DNA of 64,000 nucleotides from Bifidobacterium breve (GTDB lineage Bacteria > Actinomycetota > Acidimicrobiia > Acidimicrobiales > Acidimicrobilacustridaceae): contig CAMCTY010000006.1 of NCBI GenBank assembly GCA_945878725.1, forward strand, positions 1 to 64,000, read 5' to 3'. Under the pieces are notes generated by a model. That model was not told the DNA's origin, ran no database searches, and saw only the letters and a list, made by a program, of their open reading frames with translations. The position numbers and the translations under genes are program-made. Below, piece after piece: positions 43,869 through 53,564 of this stretch (position 1 is its first letter; each line of letters opens with the position of its first letter).

Positions 43869-45653
43869 TCAATCGTCGAGGCGCAGCGCCGAGACAAAGG
43901 CCTCCTGCGGCACTTCGACCCGACCGATGTTCTTCATCCGCTTCTTGCCGGCCTTCTGCTTCTCGAGCAGCTTGTTCTTTCGGCTGATGTCGCCGCCGTA
44001 GCACTTGGCCAGAACGTCCTTGCGCTTCGCCTTCACGGTCTCGCGAGCGATGATCCGACCACCAATGGCCGCCTGAATAGGCACATCGAAGAGCTGCCGG
44101 GGAATCAGTTCCTTCAGCTTCTCGGTCATACGCAACCCGTAGCTGTAGGCCTTGTCCTTATGCACGATCATGCTGAACGCATCGACCGGAACAGCATTGA
44201 GGAGAATATCGACCTTGACGAGCGCCGAGCTTCGGTACCCCGCCGGCTCGTAGTCAAGGCTGGCGTATCCCTGCGTTCGGCTCTTCATTTGATCGAAGAA
44301 GTCGGTGACGACCTCAGCAAGCGGCAACTCGTAGACAAGTTCCATTCGCTCGGGCGAGAGGTATTCGATCTTGATCATTTCGCCACGACGAGCCTGACAA
44401 AGTTCCATGAGCGTGCCGGTGTATGCCGTCGGCGTCAGAATCGTGGCCCGCAGGAACGGTTCTTCCACGAGCGAAACTTCCGTGGAGGTCGGCAGTTCGC
44501 TGGGATTGTCGATCGTGATGATGTCGCCGTTTTCTTTGTGCACGATGTACTGAACTGAAGGCGCGGTGGCGATGAGCGACAGATTGAATTCGCGTTCGAG
44601 GCGCTCGCGCACGATCTCCATATGGAGAAGGCCGAGGAAACCGCACCGGAATCCGAAGCCAAGTGCGCCCGAACTCTCCGGCTGGAAGGTGTAACTCGAA
44701 TCGTTGAGTCGCAGTTTGTCGAGTGCTTCACGGAGCGAGGTGAACTCATCCCCGTCGATTGGATAGAGACCGCAGAACACCATCGGCTTCGGCTCGAGAT
44801 AGCCCTCTAGTGCAGGGGCGGGATGAGCCGGTGTCGTGATCGTCTCGCCTGATCGGGCCTCGCCGACATCCTTGATGCCGGCAATCAGATAACCCACTTC
44901 GCCGGCGCCAAGTGACGCTATGGGCGTGGGATCGGGCCGACGGACGCCGACCTCTTCCGCTCCGTACACGGAACCGGCTTGGACGAACTTGATTCGCTCT
45001 CCTGTGCGCAGCGTGCCGTTCATGATCCGAACCGACGACACGACGCCGCGGTACTGGTCGAAATGGGAATCGAAGATGAGCCCTTGAAGCGTGGCGTCGG
45101 GATCGCCCTCCGGAGCCGGAATTCGTTCGACCACTGCGTCAAGCAATTCAGCGACACCTTCGCCCGTTTTGGCGCTCACGCGCAGGATCTCATTGGCCGG
45201 AATACCGAGCACCTTTTCGATCTCGGCGGCGTAACGATCTGGCTCCGCGGCGGGAAGATCGATCTTGTTTAGAGCGGCAACGATCTCGAGGTTGTTCTCG
45301 AGGGCCAGGTAACAGTTGGCGAGGGTCTGGGCCTCAATCCCCTGTGCGGCGTCCACTAAGAGGATCGCGCCTTCGCAGGCCGCAAGAGACCGGCTGACCT
45401 CGTACCCGAAATCGACGTGGCCGGGCGTGTCGATCAGATGGAGGATGTGATCTCGGTAATCGAGGCGGACGCTCTGCAATTTGATGGTGATGCCACGTTC
45501 CCGCTCAATATCCATGGAATCGAGGTACTGGGCCCGCATGTCCCGGGGATCGACCGCGCCGCACAGCTCGAGCATGCGGTCCGCCAAGGTGGACTTGCCA
45601 TGATCGATATGAGCAATAATGCACAGGTTGCGAAAGCGATCGAGCGAAGCCAC
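43869..45653 (-). CDS. lepA: Elongation factor 4 (LepA)
   Basis: The 594-residue translational GTPase has [20 protein letters not shown] (P-loop, residues 13-32), the switch region [17 protein letters not shown] and [13 protein letters not shown]. The LepA-specific C-terminal domain is [21 protein letters not shown]. It acts on stalled or paused ribosomes. GTG 45653 is the only in-frame start before the conserved N-terminus. TAGGAT at 45695-45690 could be its -10 element, giving a short leader. Confidence 0.96.
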   Translation of the reverse strand: MASLDRFRNLCIIAHIDHGKSTLADRMLELCGAVDPRDMRAQYLDSMDIERERGITIKLQSVRLDYRDHILHLIDTPGHVDFGYEVSRSLAACEGAILLVDAAQGIEAQTLANCYLALENNLEIVAALNKIDLPAAEPDRYAAEIEKVLGIPANEILRVSAKTGEGVAELLDAVVERIPAPEGDPDATLQGLIFDSHFDQYRGVVSSVRIMNGTLRTGERIKFVQAGSVYGAEEVGVRRPDPTPIASLGAGEVGYLIAGIKDVGEARSGETITTPAHPAPALEGYLEPKPMVFCGLYPIDGDEFTSLREALDKLRLNDSSYTFQPESSGALGFGFRCGFLGLLHMEIVRERLEREFNLSLIATAPSVQYIVHKENGDIITIDNPSELPTSTEVSLVEEPFLRATILTPTAYTGTLMELCQARRGEMIKIEYLSPERMELVYELPLAEVVTDFFDQMKSRTQGYASLDYEPAGYRSSALVKVDILLNAVPVDAFSMIVHKDKAYSYGLRMTEKLKELIPRQLFDVPIQAAIGGRIIARETVKAKRKDVLAKCYGGDISRKNKLLEKQKAGKKRMKNIGRVEVPQEAFVSALRLDD

Positions 45654-45835
45654 GACAGGGCAGAATTCCTTGGGTTCGGGGGTCTGAAGATCCTAGTTGC
45701 CCCTCTGCCCGAACCCACACCTGTACCTGCTGCCACTCAGGGGCTATGCTCATCGATCCGTGTGTGATGGCTTTTTGGCCAATCTGCTCACCCCCCGTTT
45801 CATCCACATTCGTTTCACGTCAAAAAGGTGCACCA

Positions 45836-46111
45836 GTGGCCAACATCAAGAGCCAAATCAAGCGCAATCGCCAGAACGAGCGTCTTCGTCTCGCCAACAA
45901 GGCCGTGCGTTCCGAGATGAAGACCCGCACCAAGCGCGCCCTCGGATCCGCTGAAGAAGGCGGCGAGAACACCGCTGAACTCACCCGCCTTGCCATCAAG
46001 CGCATCGACCGTGCCGCAAGCGCCGGAATCATTCACAAGAACCAGGCCGCTCGCCGCAAGAGCCGCCTGATGAAGCGTGTCGCTGCCGCATCGGCCGCCG
46101 CTGCCAACTGA
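45836..46111 (+). CDS. rpsT: 30S ribosomal protein S20
   Basis: The 91-residue basic protein begins ANIKSQIKRNRQNERLRLAN after GTG 45836 and ends KNQAARRKSRLMKRVAAASA, the typical S20 helical sequence that binds 16S rRNA. AAGGTG lies 5 bases before the GTG. TATGCT at 45745-45750 may be the -10 element. The stop is followed 45 bases later by a strong terminator. The divergent lepA neighbour is the usual arrangement. Confidence 0.96.
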   Translation: MANIKSQIKRNRQNERLRLANKAVRSEMKTRTKRALGSAEEGGENTAELTRLAIKRIDRAASAGIIHKNQAARRKSRLMKRVAAASAAAAN

Positions 46112-46156
46112 TCCTTGGCGCATGTGCGCCTAGTGAGTACGTCCACAATCTGACAA

Positions 46157-46184
46157 GAGCCGGAGCGAAAGCTCCGGTTCTTTT
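46157..46184 (+). terminator. Intrinsic terminator of rpsT
   Basis: GAGCCGGAGC (46157-46166), loop GAAA, then GCTCCGGTTC (46171-46180) form a 10-bp stem with one G-U pair, followed by TTTT at 46181-46184. Confidence 0.92.
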
Positions 46185-46201
46185 CGTTTCCGGGGAAGGC
46201 G

Positions 46202-47260
46202 TCAGCGCCGGCCCGTACGAGCAGCGCGATTGCGCCCGGCAAGTCGGGCGACGAGGACCTCAACCACTAACTCCGCGGGCCAGGCTTTCGTTCCGTGGAG
46301 GTCGAGATCGGCTTCGGCAAGTAACGAGGCGAACTCGGCCAAACGCTCGGAGCCGAGACGCTGCGCTCCCGCGAGCGCCTTCTTGGCCGGAAACGTGCTG
46401 CCCTTAATGCCTAAGGCTTCAGCCGCCGCCTTCTCGCCGCGGATATCGGGATCGTCGAGACGCACCATTCTCAGATAGTGGTTGGTCAGCACAGCCATGA
46501 CTTGAAGCGGATGACGAGCGCCTCCGCCGAGCATGCGTGACAACAGGTCGAGCGATCGGGTCACATCGCCTTCATCGATGGCGTCGGTGAGGTCCCATGG
46601 GGCCACATCGCCAGCCTCACCCAGATAGGGCTCAATGTCGGCCGATGAGACTTTGGTGCCGGGACCGAACGTGCCTTCGAGTGTCGCGAGTAGCCCTGGC
46701 AGCCTCCCAACATCGCTGCCGATCCGATCGGCGAGCATCCGACGAGACCCGACATCGAATGACAGCGAACTATTGGCGAGGTGCTCGTCGATCCACGCGG
46801 TCTGAGCCTTTCCCGACCCGGGCGACGTGTCGTGAACAATGCCACCCGATCCCGCGATTGCATCGAGAAGGCTCTTGGGGACGGCGGCTCCACGCGTGCC
46901 CCGGTTCGGCCGGGGATCCTTCTCCCACACGAGCACTAGTGACGTCGACGGCAATGGGTTCTCGAGATAGGCCACCAGCGCGGCAACCGAGTCTTTCGTT
47001 GAGAACACGCCGCAATGACGAGCGACGACCACGCGTCGCTCGGTGAGGAACGGGGACGTCTGTGACGCGTCAACAACTGAAGCGATGGAGGGGTCAGCGT
47101 TTTCGATTCCGACGTAGGTATCGATCGTGAGTTCTTCGACCATGAGCGAGCGATCACCAGTGCCAACGAGTTCACGAACAAGAGCTATGACACCGTCGTT
47201 GAGGAGGACCTCGTCGCCTCCCTTCACCAAGATGACCGGAGCAGCGAGGTCGATGCTCAT
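46202..47260 (-). CDS. holA: DNA polymerase III subunit delta
   Basis: The 352-residue clamp-loader subunit opens the beta clamp. It has the AAA+-like N-terminal part without a P-loop (VILVKGGDEVLLNDGVIALV, residues 9-28), ARHCGVFSTKDSVAALVAYL and the C-terminal collar domain (HPLQVMAVLTNHYLRMVRLD). Its ATG overlaps the folP stop by 4 bases. rpsT lies convergent, a very common holA-rpsT pairing. Confidence 0.93.
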   Translation of the reverse strand: MSIDLAAPVILVKGGDEVLLNDGVIALVRELVGTGDRSLMVEELTIDTYVGIENADPSIASVVDASQTSPFLTERRVVVARHCGVFSTKDSVAALVAYLENPLPSTSLVLVWEKDPRPNRGTRGAAVPKSLLDAIAGSGGIVHDTSPGSGKAQTAWIDEHLANSSLSFDVGSRRMLADRIGSDVGRLPGLLATLEGTFGPGTKVSSADIEPYLGEAGDVAPWDLTDAIDEGDVTRSLDLLSRMLGGGARHPLQVMAVLTNHYLRMVRLDDPDIRGEKAAAEALGIKGSTFPAKKALAGAQRLGSERLAEFASLLAEADLDLHGTKAWPAELVVEVLVARLAGRNRAARTGRR

Positions 47261-48087
47261 GTTTCCGCCAATATCGAAGCCATCATGTCGGCGACCCGTC
47301 GCCCGTTGCGGACGTCATGGGAGCGAAGGATCCGACAGCCGAGAGCAATACCGAGAGAGTGGGCCGCCATGGTGCCGTCACCGGCCGACCCACGCTCGAC
47401 GTCGAGCAAGGTCCACAGGAATCGCTTGTTCGATGCCGAGAGGAAAACTGGGAAACCGAGTTTCGTGAGTGCGTCGGAAGATCGAAGCAGGATCAGCGAT
47501 TGCGGTTCGGACTTTCCGAGGTCCAAGCCAGCGTCCACCATGATCCGCTCGCGCGGGATGCCAGCAGCAATTGCCCGCCCGGCGCGCTCGGTTAGGTACT
47601 CGCAGACCGAGAGAACAACATCGTCATATTGCGGATCGGGATCGGGAACGCGCGGCGCCAACCGAATGTGGGTGGCGACCACCGACGCGCCGGCCGCAGC
47701 GCAGACATCGAGGTAATCGGGATCAGCGAACCCGCTGATGTCATTGCCGACAACTGCGCCCGCCTCGAAACAGGCCTTAGCCACAGAAGCCCGCCAGGTA
47801 TCGACCGACAAAGGGAGATCGAATCGGGCCCGCAGCGCTTCGACGGCAGGAACAACACGGTCGAGTTCCTCTGCTTCGGTGACCTCATCGCCGGGCCCCG
47901 CCTTTACGCCACCGACGTCGAGGAAGTCGGCGCCATCGGCGACTAGTTGCTCGGCTTTCCGAAGGAAATCGTCGAACTCGTAATAGGCGCCTTGGTCGTA
48001 GAACGAGTCAGGTGTGCGATTGAGAATTCCCATGACCACAGCGCGGTGTGTGATGTCGAAACGCGTCGCACCAAGATCAAGATTCAC
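47257..48087 (-). CDS. Dihydropteroate synthase family protein (FolP2-like)
   Basis: The 276-residue TIM barrel has VMGILNRTPDSFYDQGAYYE (residues 18-37), DFLDVGGVKAGPG, DTWRASVAKACFEAGA, NDISGFADP and the C-terminal HDVRNGRRVADM. In catalytic DHPS the fourth motif reads GGESTRPG; here it is GGVKAGPG, as in mycobacterial FolP2, which is reported not to make dihydropteroate. So the activity is uncertain. GTG 48087 is 7 bases after TAGGGT (48100-48095), suggesting a leaderless holA-folP unit separate from comEC 29 bases upstream. Confidence 0.85.
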   Translation of the reverse strand: MNLDLGATRFDITHRAVVMGILNRTPDSFYDQGAYYEFDDFLRKAEQLVADGADFLDVGGVKAGPGDEVTEAEELDRVVPAVEALRARFDLPLSVDTWRASVAKACFEAGAVVGNDISGFADPDYLDVCAAAGASVVATHIRLAPRVPDPDPQYDDVVLSVCEYLTERAGRAIAAGIPRERIMVDAGLDLGKSEPQSLILLRSSDALTKLGFPVFLSASNKRFLWTLLDVERGSAGDGTMAAHSLGIALGCRILRSHDVRNGRRVADMMASILAET

Positions 48088-48115
48088 GAGTCCGACCCTA
48101 TCGTTTGCGGGTCGC

Positions 48116-49969
48116 CTACCCCGGAGTGGGCATCAGTTCGATCGACGGTTCGAGGGATGAATTCGATCGAGTCAGGGTGATCCGCAGCGAGCCTCCGACA
48201 ACAGGACCTTCGGGCAGTGGCGACAGAGATTCCAATCGGCTGGACGTCGGCGCCCACACGCTCTCTATCTCAACTCTGGAGCGGATCTCTCTGACCACGC
48301 GATCGGCGGCCGGAGCCACAGAGCGCACAATGACGAGATCAACATGGTCGATCCCCATGGAGCGGAGTTTCGTCAGAAGTGGACCAGTCTGAGACGATCC
48401 CGAGACAACGAGCACGTTGGCGGGATTCGATCCGGAGCCGCGCCACAACGTGGCCCCACCAATCTGATGTTCACCGGGGACCACCGTCGCTGGCCGGGAG
48501 ATCGACAGCAGGACAAACGCTGCAACTGAAATCGTGAGTGCGGCCATCATCCAACGCGTGACAACAATGCGGCGGGCCACTGCGATCACGATGACACCCA
48601 CTCCGATTAGTGCACCACCCACAAAACCCACCGACGCCGCAGGGACACTCGCGCCAATCCTGCTGACGGTCATCACCCACCAGAGTCCGAGACGCGTCGG
48701 AAAGTGCACGACCGAAGCGATCTCCGGCCCGACCAGCCCTGCAATGACGCCACCAGTGCAGCCCCACATCATCACGAGGGCAGCGGCTGGTTCCGCCAGG
48801 ACATTCGCCGGGAGAGACACCAACGGCATCGGGCCGAACATGGGGATGAGCAACGGAGCGACGGCCACCTGTGCCGAGATCGTGACAGCAAGGGACATCG
48901 CGAGGTATCTCGGCAACGGAAGCCACGCGGCGATCTTCCGGGAAAGAAGCACGATTCCCGCAGTGGCGGCAACCGAAAGACGAAAACCCACGGAGTGAAC
49001 GAGAAGCGGATCAATGACAAGAAGTCCGATCACAGCAATGCCGAGAACACGAAGTCCGGATGTTGGCCTGCCGACCGTGGCGAAGACAACCGCAACGCAC
49101 ACCATTGCTGACGCCCGAAGAATCGATGGTTCGAAACGTGTCATCGCTGCGAACAGGACAACGGCACTCGTCGTAACAAGGAAGCGCATACGAAGGCCCA
49201 ACCGCGACAGCAGTGGGCTCAGGACGATCATGACGAACGCCAGATTTTGCCCGCTGACAACTAAAAGATGCGACAAGCCTGAAGCCTTGAAATCATCCTT
49301 CACCACCTCCGATGCACCGCGGTCATCCCCGAGAACGAATCCGCCGAAGAGGGCCCGTTGATCTCCTGGGAACGAGTCGGCTCCCCGCAGAACAGTCGAC
49401 CGGACAGCATTCACAAAACGAGCGACCACTCCCCCGTCGTTCCATGAGCTGATCTGATCGGCAATCAGTCGTCCTCGAACATGTTTCGAAGGGTCACGAA
49501 ATTTCGAGGTGACATCGTCGAATCGGCCGCTCATCGTGATCCGCTGTCCGGCTTGTCGTTGCCGAAGCATCGCTCCGGTCCGGCCCGATGCGTGTAGTTC
49601 GAAATATCCCTCCGATGTGCGCACTCTGGCTCGCCATGATCCGAACGACGACGTCGGGTCCGACATCAGCGTTGCATTTCCCTCGAACGAGACGTGGTCG
49701 ACTGGGACTAGTCCGGCCCAACCGGATGCTGCGCCCATCGATGTCACCAGGGTGATGAGAACCGCTGCGCTCAGGATTGTTCGACGCAACATCACAATGA
49801 GCGCGGCAGCGACGACGACCATTAATGGAACAGGGAACGCAAGAACCGAACCAAGAACTGCAGCAGCTACAGCGAAAAGTGTGCGCCACTCCGATCCAGA
49901 GACAATCCGCGACATCAGACTCGCCGGCAGGGGCGAGCCACTAGTGGACAATGTTTCGCCGAACGTCAT
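48116..49969 (-). CDS. comEC: ComEC/Rec2 family competence protein (metallo-beta-lactamase domain degenerate)
   Basis: The 617-residue protein has hydrophobic N-terminal helices, an OB-fold region (YFELHASGRTGAMLRQRQAG), and the Competence domain with GLSHLLVVSGQNLAFVMIVL and RFEPSILRASAMVCVAVVFA. About eight more helices follow. The C-terminal 110 residues sit where a metallo-beta-lactamase domain normally lies but lack the HxHxDH ligands. It would form the DNA-uptake channel. It overlaps comEA by 4 bases. Confidence 0.92.
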   Translation of the reverse strand: MTFGETLSTSGSPLPASLMSRIVSGSEWRTLFAVAAAVLGSVLAFPVPLMVVVAAALIVMLRRTILSAAVLITLVTSMGAASGWAGLVPVDHVSFEGNATLMSDPTSSFGSWRARVRTSEGYFELHASGRTGAMLRQRQAGQRITMSGRFDDVTSKFRDPSKHVRGRLIADQISSWNDGGVVARFVNAVRSTVLRGADSFPGDQRALFGGFVLGDDRGASEVVKDDFKASGLSHLLVVSGQNLAFVMIVLSPLLSRLGLRMRFLVTTSAVVLFAAMTRFEPSILRASAMVCVAVVFATVGRPTSGLRVLGIAVIGLLVIDPLLVHSVGFRLSVAATAGIVLLSRKIAAWLPLPRYLAMSLAVTISAQVAVAPLLIPMFGPMPLVSLPANVLAEPAAALVMMWGCTGGVIAGLVGPEIASVVHFPTRLGLWWVMTVSRIGASVPAASVGFVGGALIGVGVIVIAVARRIVVTRWMMAALTISVAAFVLLSISRPATVVPGEHQIGGATLWRGSGSNPANVLVVSGSSQTGPLLTKLRSMGIDHVDLVIVRSVAPAADRVVREIRSRVEIESVWAPTSSRLESLSPLPEGPVVGGSLRITLTRSNSSLEPSIELMPTPG

Positions 49970-50718
49970 CCGACCGTGACGAGATCGCGCAAGCCCTCGA
50001 GTTTCGCGGTGCCGATTCCACGCACGTCCAGTAGGTCGTCGACCGAGGCAAAGAGGCCGACCTTCTCGCGGTGACTCACAATTGCTGCTGCCGTTGTCGG
50101 TCCGACGCCAGGAAGCCCATCAAGTTCGTCCTCGGTTGCCGTATTGAGGTTGACGGGGCCGCCCTTGTCGATCAGCCCACCAACTCCCGGTTGCACACCC
50201 GTCCCTCCGGTCAACTGACCGGGTACCGGCGCTCCGATGAATGGGATGAAAACGCGTTCCGAGTCTGCGACCAACGCCGCAAGGTTCACCCGATTGAGAT
50301 CGGCGCCATCGGCCACTCCCCCGGCCGTCTCCAGCACGTCGGCTACCCGCGCGCCTTTGGCCAAGCGATAGAGCCCCGGGGCACGTACCGCACCTGCGGC
50401 GTGAACAACGATTGATTCGACCGTGGTTTGCGGCGATGCCGCAGCATCAGACGTTGGTGGCGAAGTGAACAACGGAGCCGAGGCAGGATCAGGCTCTGAA
50501 GCGCATGAGCGCAGCCCAACGGCTGCACCTACCAAGACGAGTACGACGATTCCTACACTGATCGAAATGGTCCGAAGCCGTTCGGCCGAAACACCGTTGA
50601 TCGCAATTCGATTGGCGAGCCCGGCCGCGAAATCGGCCGTTGTACGTGAAGACAACTCGCCTAACCGCTCACGGAATCGGATCGGGTCGGCCCGACTGAC
50701 ATTGCGTTCCTGATCCAC
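49966..50718 (-). CDS. comEA: ComEA family DNA-binding membrane protein
   Basis: The 250-residue protein has an N-terminal basic segment, one transmembrane helix (ISVGIVVLVLVGAAVGL, residues 53-69), a Ser/Pro/Thr linker, an SLBB domain (VVHAAGAVRAPGLYRLAKGA) and a C-terminal helix-hairpin-helix pair (VNLNTATEDELDGLPGVGPT, then LLDVRGIGTAKLEGL). It binds incoming DNA and hands it to ComEC. GTG 50718 has GAGGAG upstream. comEA-comEC suggests the organism may be, or once was, naturally transformable. Confidence 0.93.
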   Translation of the reverse strand: MDQERNVSRADPIRFRERLGELSSRTTADFAAGLANRIAINGVSAERLRTISISVGIVVLVLVGAAVGLRSCASEPDPASAPLFTSPPTSDAAASPQTTVESIVVHAAGAVRAPGLYRLAKGARVADVLETAGGVADGADLNRVNLAALVADSERVFIPFIGAPVPGQLTGGTGVQPGVGGLIDKGGPVNLNTATEDELDGLPGVGPTTAAAIVSHREKVGLFASVDDLLDVRGIGTAKLEGLRDLVTVG

Positions 50719-50780
50719 CGATCTGCTCCTCGGACGCGACCCGAAGGTCGATTGCGTTGGGGAGAAGATGGCCAGACACG

Positions 50781-50817
50781 TCGGGCCCTGACGAAACTAG
50801 GTCGTGTTCAGGCCCGA
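50781..50817. terminator. Hairpin between the thioredoxin-TPR gene and comEA (possible terminator)
   Basis: TCGGGCCCTGA (50781-50791) pairs with TCAGGCCCGA (50808-50817) with one bulged base. On the minus strand it lies 20 bases after the thioredoxin gene stop. No T-run follows, so termination is uncertain. Confidence 0.4.
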
Positions 50818-50836
50818 TGGATGGGCCGGATGAACC

Positions 50837-51547
50837 TCAGAACAAACGCGTGGTGAGTTTCCGGCGGAAGACCGAGGTTCGAGGATCATCCGGGCCCAGC
50901 AATTCGAGCAGGTCGATGAACTGCTGCCGGGCCGCGTCGTCGTCCTTCACGATCTCAAGTAGTTCGGTCAGTTTTGCTTCGACCTCTTCGTCACTCGTGA
51001 ACAGTCCGCCGCTCCGAACCAGAGCCGCGACCCGGCGCGTATCCGGGGTTTCGGGAATCCGGGTAAGAAGCTCAAGCGCTTCGGTTCCCCGCTCCTCACC
51101 GGCAAGAAGCTCAGCAAGATCGATGATCGCGCCTTCGTTGTCAGGTTCGAGTTCGAGGGCCGCTCGCAACGATGCCTCGTCGCCGAGTTCGCGGAGTCGT
51201 TCGATCTCCGTCGGTTCTGTTGAACCGCGCAGCGCAGTGACGAACTCGCGCACCTGTGCCTCGGGCTGCGCCCCAACAAACGTGGATACAACCTTCCCCT
51301 GATCGAGAGCGAAGACTGCAGGGATGCTCTGTACTTTGAACGCACTCGCGATCGCGGGGTTCTCATCGATATTGACTTTGACGAGCACGACCTCGCCAGC
51401 CGTTTCATCAATCACCGACTCGAGAATCGGACCAAGAGAAGTGCACGGGCCGCACCACGGTGCCCAGAGATCAACGACGACAGGGGTCGTCATCGACCTC
51501 TCGAGAACGTCGGCTTCGAATGTTTCGTCTGTTACGTCGATACTCAC
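50837..51547 (-). CDS. Thioredoxin-domain protein with TPR-like C-terminus (YbbN/CnoX type)
   Basis: The 236-residue protein has an N-terminal thioredoxin fold with WAPWCGPC (residues 28-35) and IPAVFALDQGKVV. About 130 residues of helical hairpins follow (RLRELGDEASLRAALELEPD, ELLTRIPETPDTRRVAALVR). This is the layout of CnoX/YbbN chaperedoxins that guard clients against oxidation. GTG 51547 follows TATCCT (51560-51555) by 7 bases and gives a normal N-terminus; longer readings run through non-coding sequence. It is divergent from the phosphotransferase gene. Confidence 0.9.
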   Translation of the reverse strand: MSIDVTDETFEADVLERSMTTPVVVDLWAPWCGPCTSLGPILESVIDETAGEVVLVKVNIDENPAIASAFKVQSIPAVFALDQGKVVSTFVGAQPEAQVREFVTALRGSTEPTEIERLRELGDEASLRAALELEPDNEGAIIDLAELLAGEERGTEALELLTRIPETPDTRRVAALVRSGGLFTSDEEVEAKLTELLEIVKDDDAARQQFIDLLELLGPDDPRTSVFRRKLTTRLF

Positions 51548-51634
51548 GAGGGCAAGGATACGGGGCATTGCCGACCGATGCGCCCACGCGGCGACACAGG
51601 TAACGTCATGGCGGTCGCTGGGCAAGGAGAAGCC

Positions 51635-52702
51635 GTGGGAGACAGTGAAGCCGTTTCCGGCGTTGACGTCGGGAATGTGACCGATTGGATGCGAGAACGG
51701 GTGCCATCTCTGGTCGCGCCGCTGCGCTTCGATCTCATCACTGGCGGGCTCTCGAACATCAGCTACCGGGTAACGGACGGAGACGGAACCCGATGGGTGC
51801 TTCGTCGCCCGCCTTTGGGACACGTACTCGCCACCGCACACGACATGAGCCGTGAGTTCAGGATCATTGACGCGCTCGCCCCGACCAATGTCCCGGTCCC
51901 CCCACTCGTCGGACTCTGCACCGACGAGTCAGTCAACGGAGCGCCCTTCTACGTCATGGACTTCGTCGACGGTGTGATTGCTCGGGATACAACTTCCGCT
52001 GAGTCACTTTCAATCGAGGCACGACGTCGCTCCGGGGAGTCCCTTGTCGAAGTACTCGCCGCCATTCATGCTGTCGACATCGACGCGTGCGGACTCGGCG
52101 ACCTCGGCCTCAAAGAGGCATACGTCGAACGCCAGATCTCGCGATGGACTCGCCAATGGGAAGCAACTCGCGACGGCGACGTGCCCGTCATGGAGGAGCT
52201 GTCTGCCCGATTGGCCGCGGCTATCCCCGAACAGGGTCCGGCCACCATCGTTCATGGCGACTATCGCCTCGACAACTGCATCCTGGACTCCGACGGATCG
52301 GTCGTATCCGTCCTCGACTGGGAACTCTGCACACTCGGAAACCCCCTTGCCGACGTCGGACTAATGCTCGTCTACTGGGTCGAATCTGGCGACTCGATTC
52401 GGTCCGGTCTGCCCGACGGGACAACAGCCGAGGGTTTCGCCACCCGGGCAGAACTTCTCGCCCGATACAGCGAGATCACAGGCCGAGATGTGAGCACTAT
52501 CGGCTACTTCGTCGCCCTCGGATACTGGAAACTTGCCTGCATCCTCCAAGGAGTCATGGTGCGGTTCAGGGCTGGCGCCATGGGATCCGAGTCAGCGGGC
52601 TCCGACACGTCTCTTGATGACATGTTCGCTACTCAGGTAGTCGCTCTCGGCCAGGCCGGTCTCGCCGCCCTCGACGGCGAATTAGGTTCGTCACATGGCT
52701 GA
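51635..52702 (+). CDS. Phosphotransferase family protein (aminoglycoside phosphotransferase/choline kinase fold)
   Basis: The 355-residue protein has GGLSNISYRVTDGDGTRWVL (residues 35-54), the Brenner motif IVHGDYRLDNCILD, and VLDWELCTLGNPLADVG near residue 235. This subgroup is often linked to acyl-CoA dehydrogenases; its substrate is unknown, and antibiotic resistance should not be inferred. GTG 51635 is preceded by AAGGAG at 51624-51629; ATG 51608 is an alternative but lies only one base after a TAACGT hexamer. It overlaps the PAC2 gene by 8 bases. Confidence 0.88.
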   Translation: MGDSEAVSGVDVGNVTDWMRERVPSLVAPLRFDLITGGLSNISYRVTDGDGTRWVLRRPPLGHVLATAHDMSREFRIIDALAPTNVPVPPLVGLCTDESVNGAPFYVMDFVDGVIARDTTSAESLSIEARRRSGESLVEVLAAIHAVDIDACGLGDLGLKEAYVERQISRWTRQWEATRDGDVPVMEELSARLAAAIPEQGPATIVHGDYRLDNCILDSDGSVVSVLDWELCTLGNPLADVGLMLVYWVESGDSIRSGLPDGTTAEGFATRAELLARYSEITGRDVSTIGYFVALGYWKLACILQGVMVRFRAGAMGSESAGSDTSLDDMFATQVVALGQAGLAALDGELGSSHG

Positions 52703-53552
52703 GATGTACGACCTCATTGAGAGTCCCGAACTCGAATCCCCCACGTTGATCCTCGGACTCGACGGGTGGATCGACGCGGGCTTCGCTGCCGCCAATGCTC
52801 TCGGCACGATTCTTGAGGACCTCGACACGATGACCGTCGCTGTTTTCGACACCGATGCTCTTCTCGATCATCGCTCCCGGCGGCCAGTCATGCATCTACT
52901 TGACGGCATAAACACTGGGCTTACGTGGCCATCGATCGAACTCCGAGCGGGTGCCGATGCGGATGGCCGTGACGTTCTCTTTCTTGTCGGCGCCGAACCC
53001 GATCACCGTTGGCGTTCGTTCTCCGAAGCCGTCGTGAATCTCGCTCACCATTTCGGGGCCGACACGGTTCTCGGGCTTGGCGCGTATCCCGCACCAAGCC
53101 CGCACACACGACCAACACGAATTGTCGCCACGGCCACCGATCCGGATATGGCTCATCGCATCGGAAGTGTCGGCGGACGGGTCGACGTCCCCGCCGGTGT
53201 TCATGCTGCGATCGAGCGGCACAGCGCCGATGAAGGTATTCCCGCCACCGGACTGTGGGCCCAGGTTCCCCATTACGCCGCAGGTATGCCCTATCCCGAC
53301 GGAGCCCTCGCCCTTATCGAGGGTCTGCGCACCTACAGAGGCTTGCAGTTCCCGCTCGGATCATTGGTCGAAGATTCCCGCTCTACCCGGGCCCGTCTCG
53401 ACGAACTCGTGTCCAACAGCGAAGAGCACATCGCAATGGTCCGCCAACTTGAGCAACAGTCCGATGCGATGGGCAATGCCAACAACGAACCGCTACCGAC
53501 TGGCGACGACCTCGCCGCCGAACTTGAACAGTTCCTGCGAGATCAGGAGTGA
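52695..53552 (+). CDS. PAC2 family protein
   Basis: The 285-residue protein matches the PAC2 (proteasome assembly chaperone 2-like) fold: PTLILGLDGWIDAGFAAANA (residues 15-34), LVGAEPDHRW, GLGAYPAPSPHTRP and PHYAAGMPYPDGALALIEGL. Actinobacteria usually carry one or two PAC2 proteins of unknown function; those with proteasomes may use them in assembly. The final 45 residues are acidic and helical. It overlaps the phosphotransferase gene, so it is co-translated. Confidence 0.9.
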   Translation: MAEMYDLIESPELESPTLILGLDGWIDAGFAAANALGTILEDLDTMTVAVFDTDALLDHRSRRPVMHLLDGINTGLTWPSIELRAGADADGRDVLFLVGAEPDHRWRSFSEAVVNLAHHFGADTVLGLGAYPAPSPHTRPTRIVATATDPDMAHRIGSVGGRVDVPAGVHAAIERHSADEGIPATGLWAQVPHYAAGMPYPDGALALIEGLRTYRGLQFPLGSLVEDSRSTRARLDELVSNSEEHIAMVRQLEQQSDAMGNANNEPLPTGDDLAAELEQFLRDQE

Positions 53553-53564
53553 ATCAGGTCGGCG

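Noticed and set aside
51635-52702. Antibiotic-resistance aminoglycoside phosphotransferase
   Set aside because: The family fold is shared by many housekeeping kinases; the gene sits in a core region coupled to a PAC2 gene and resembles the acyl-CoA-dehydrogenase-linked subgroup.
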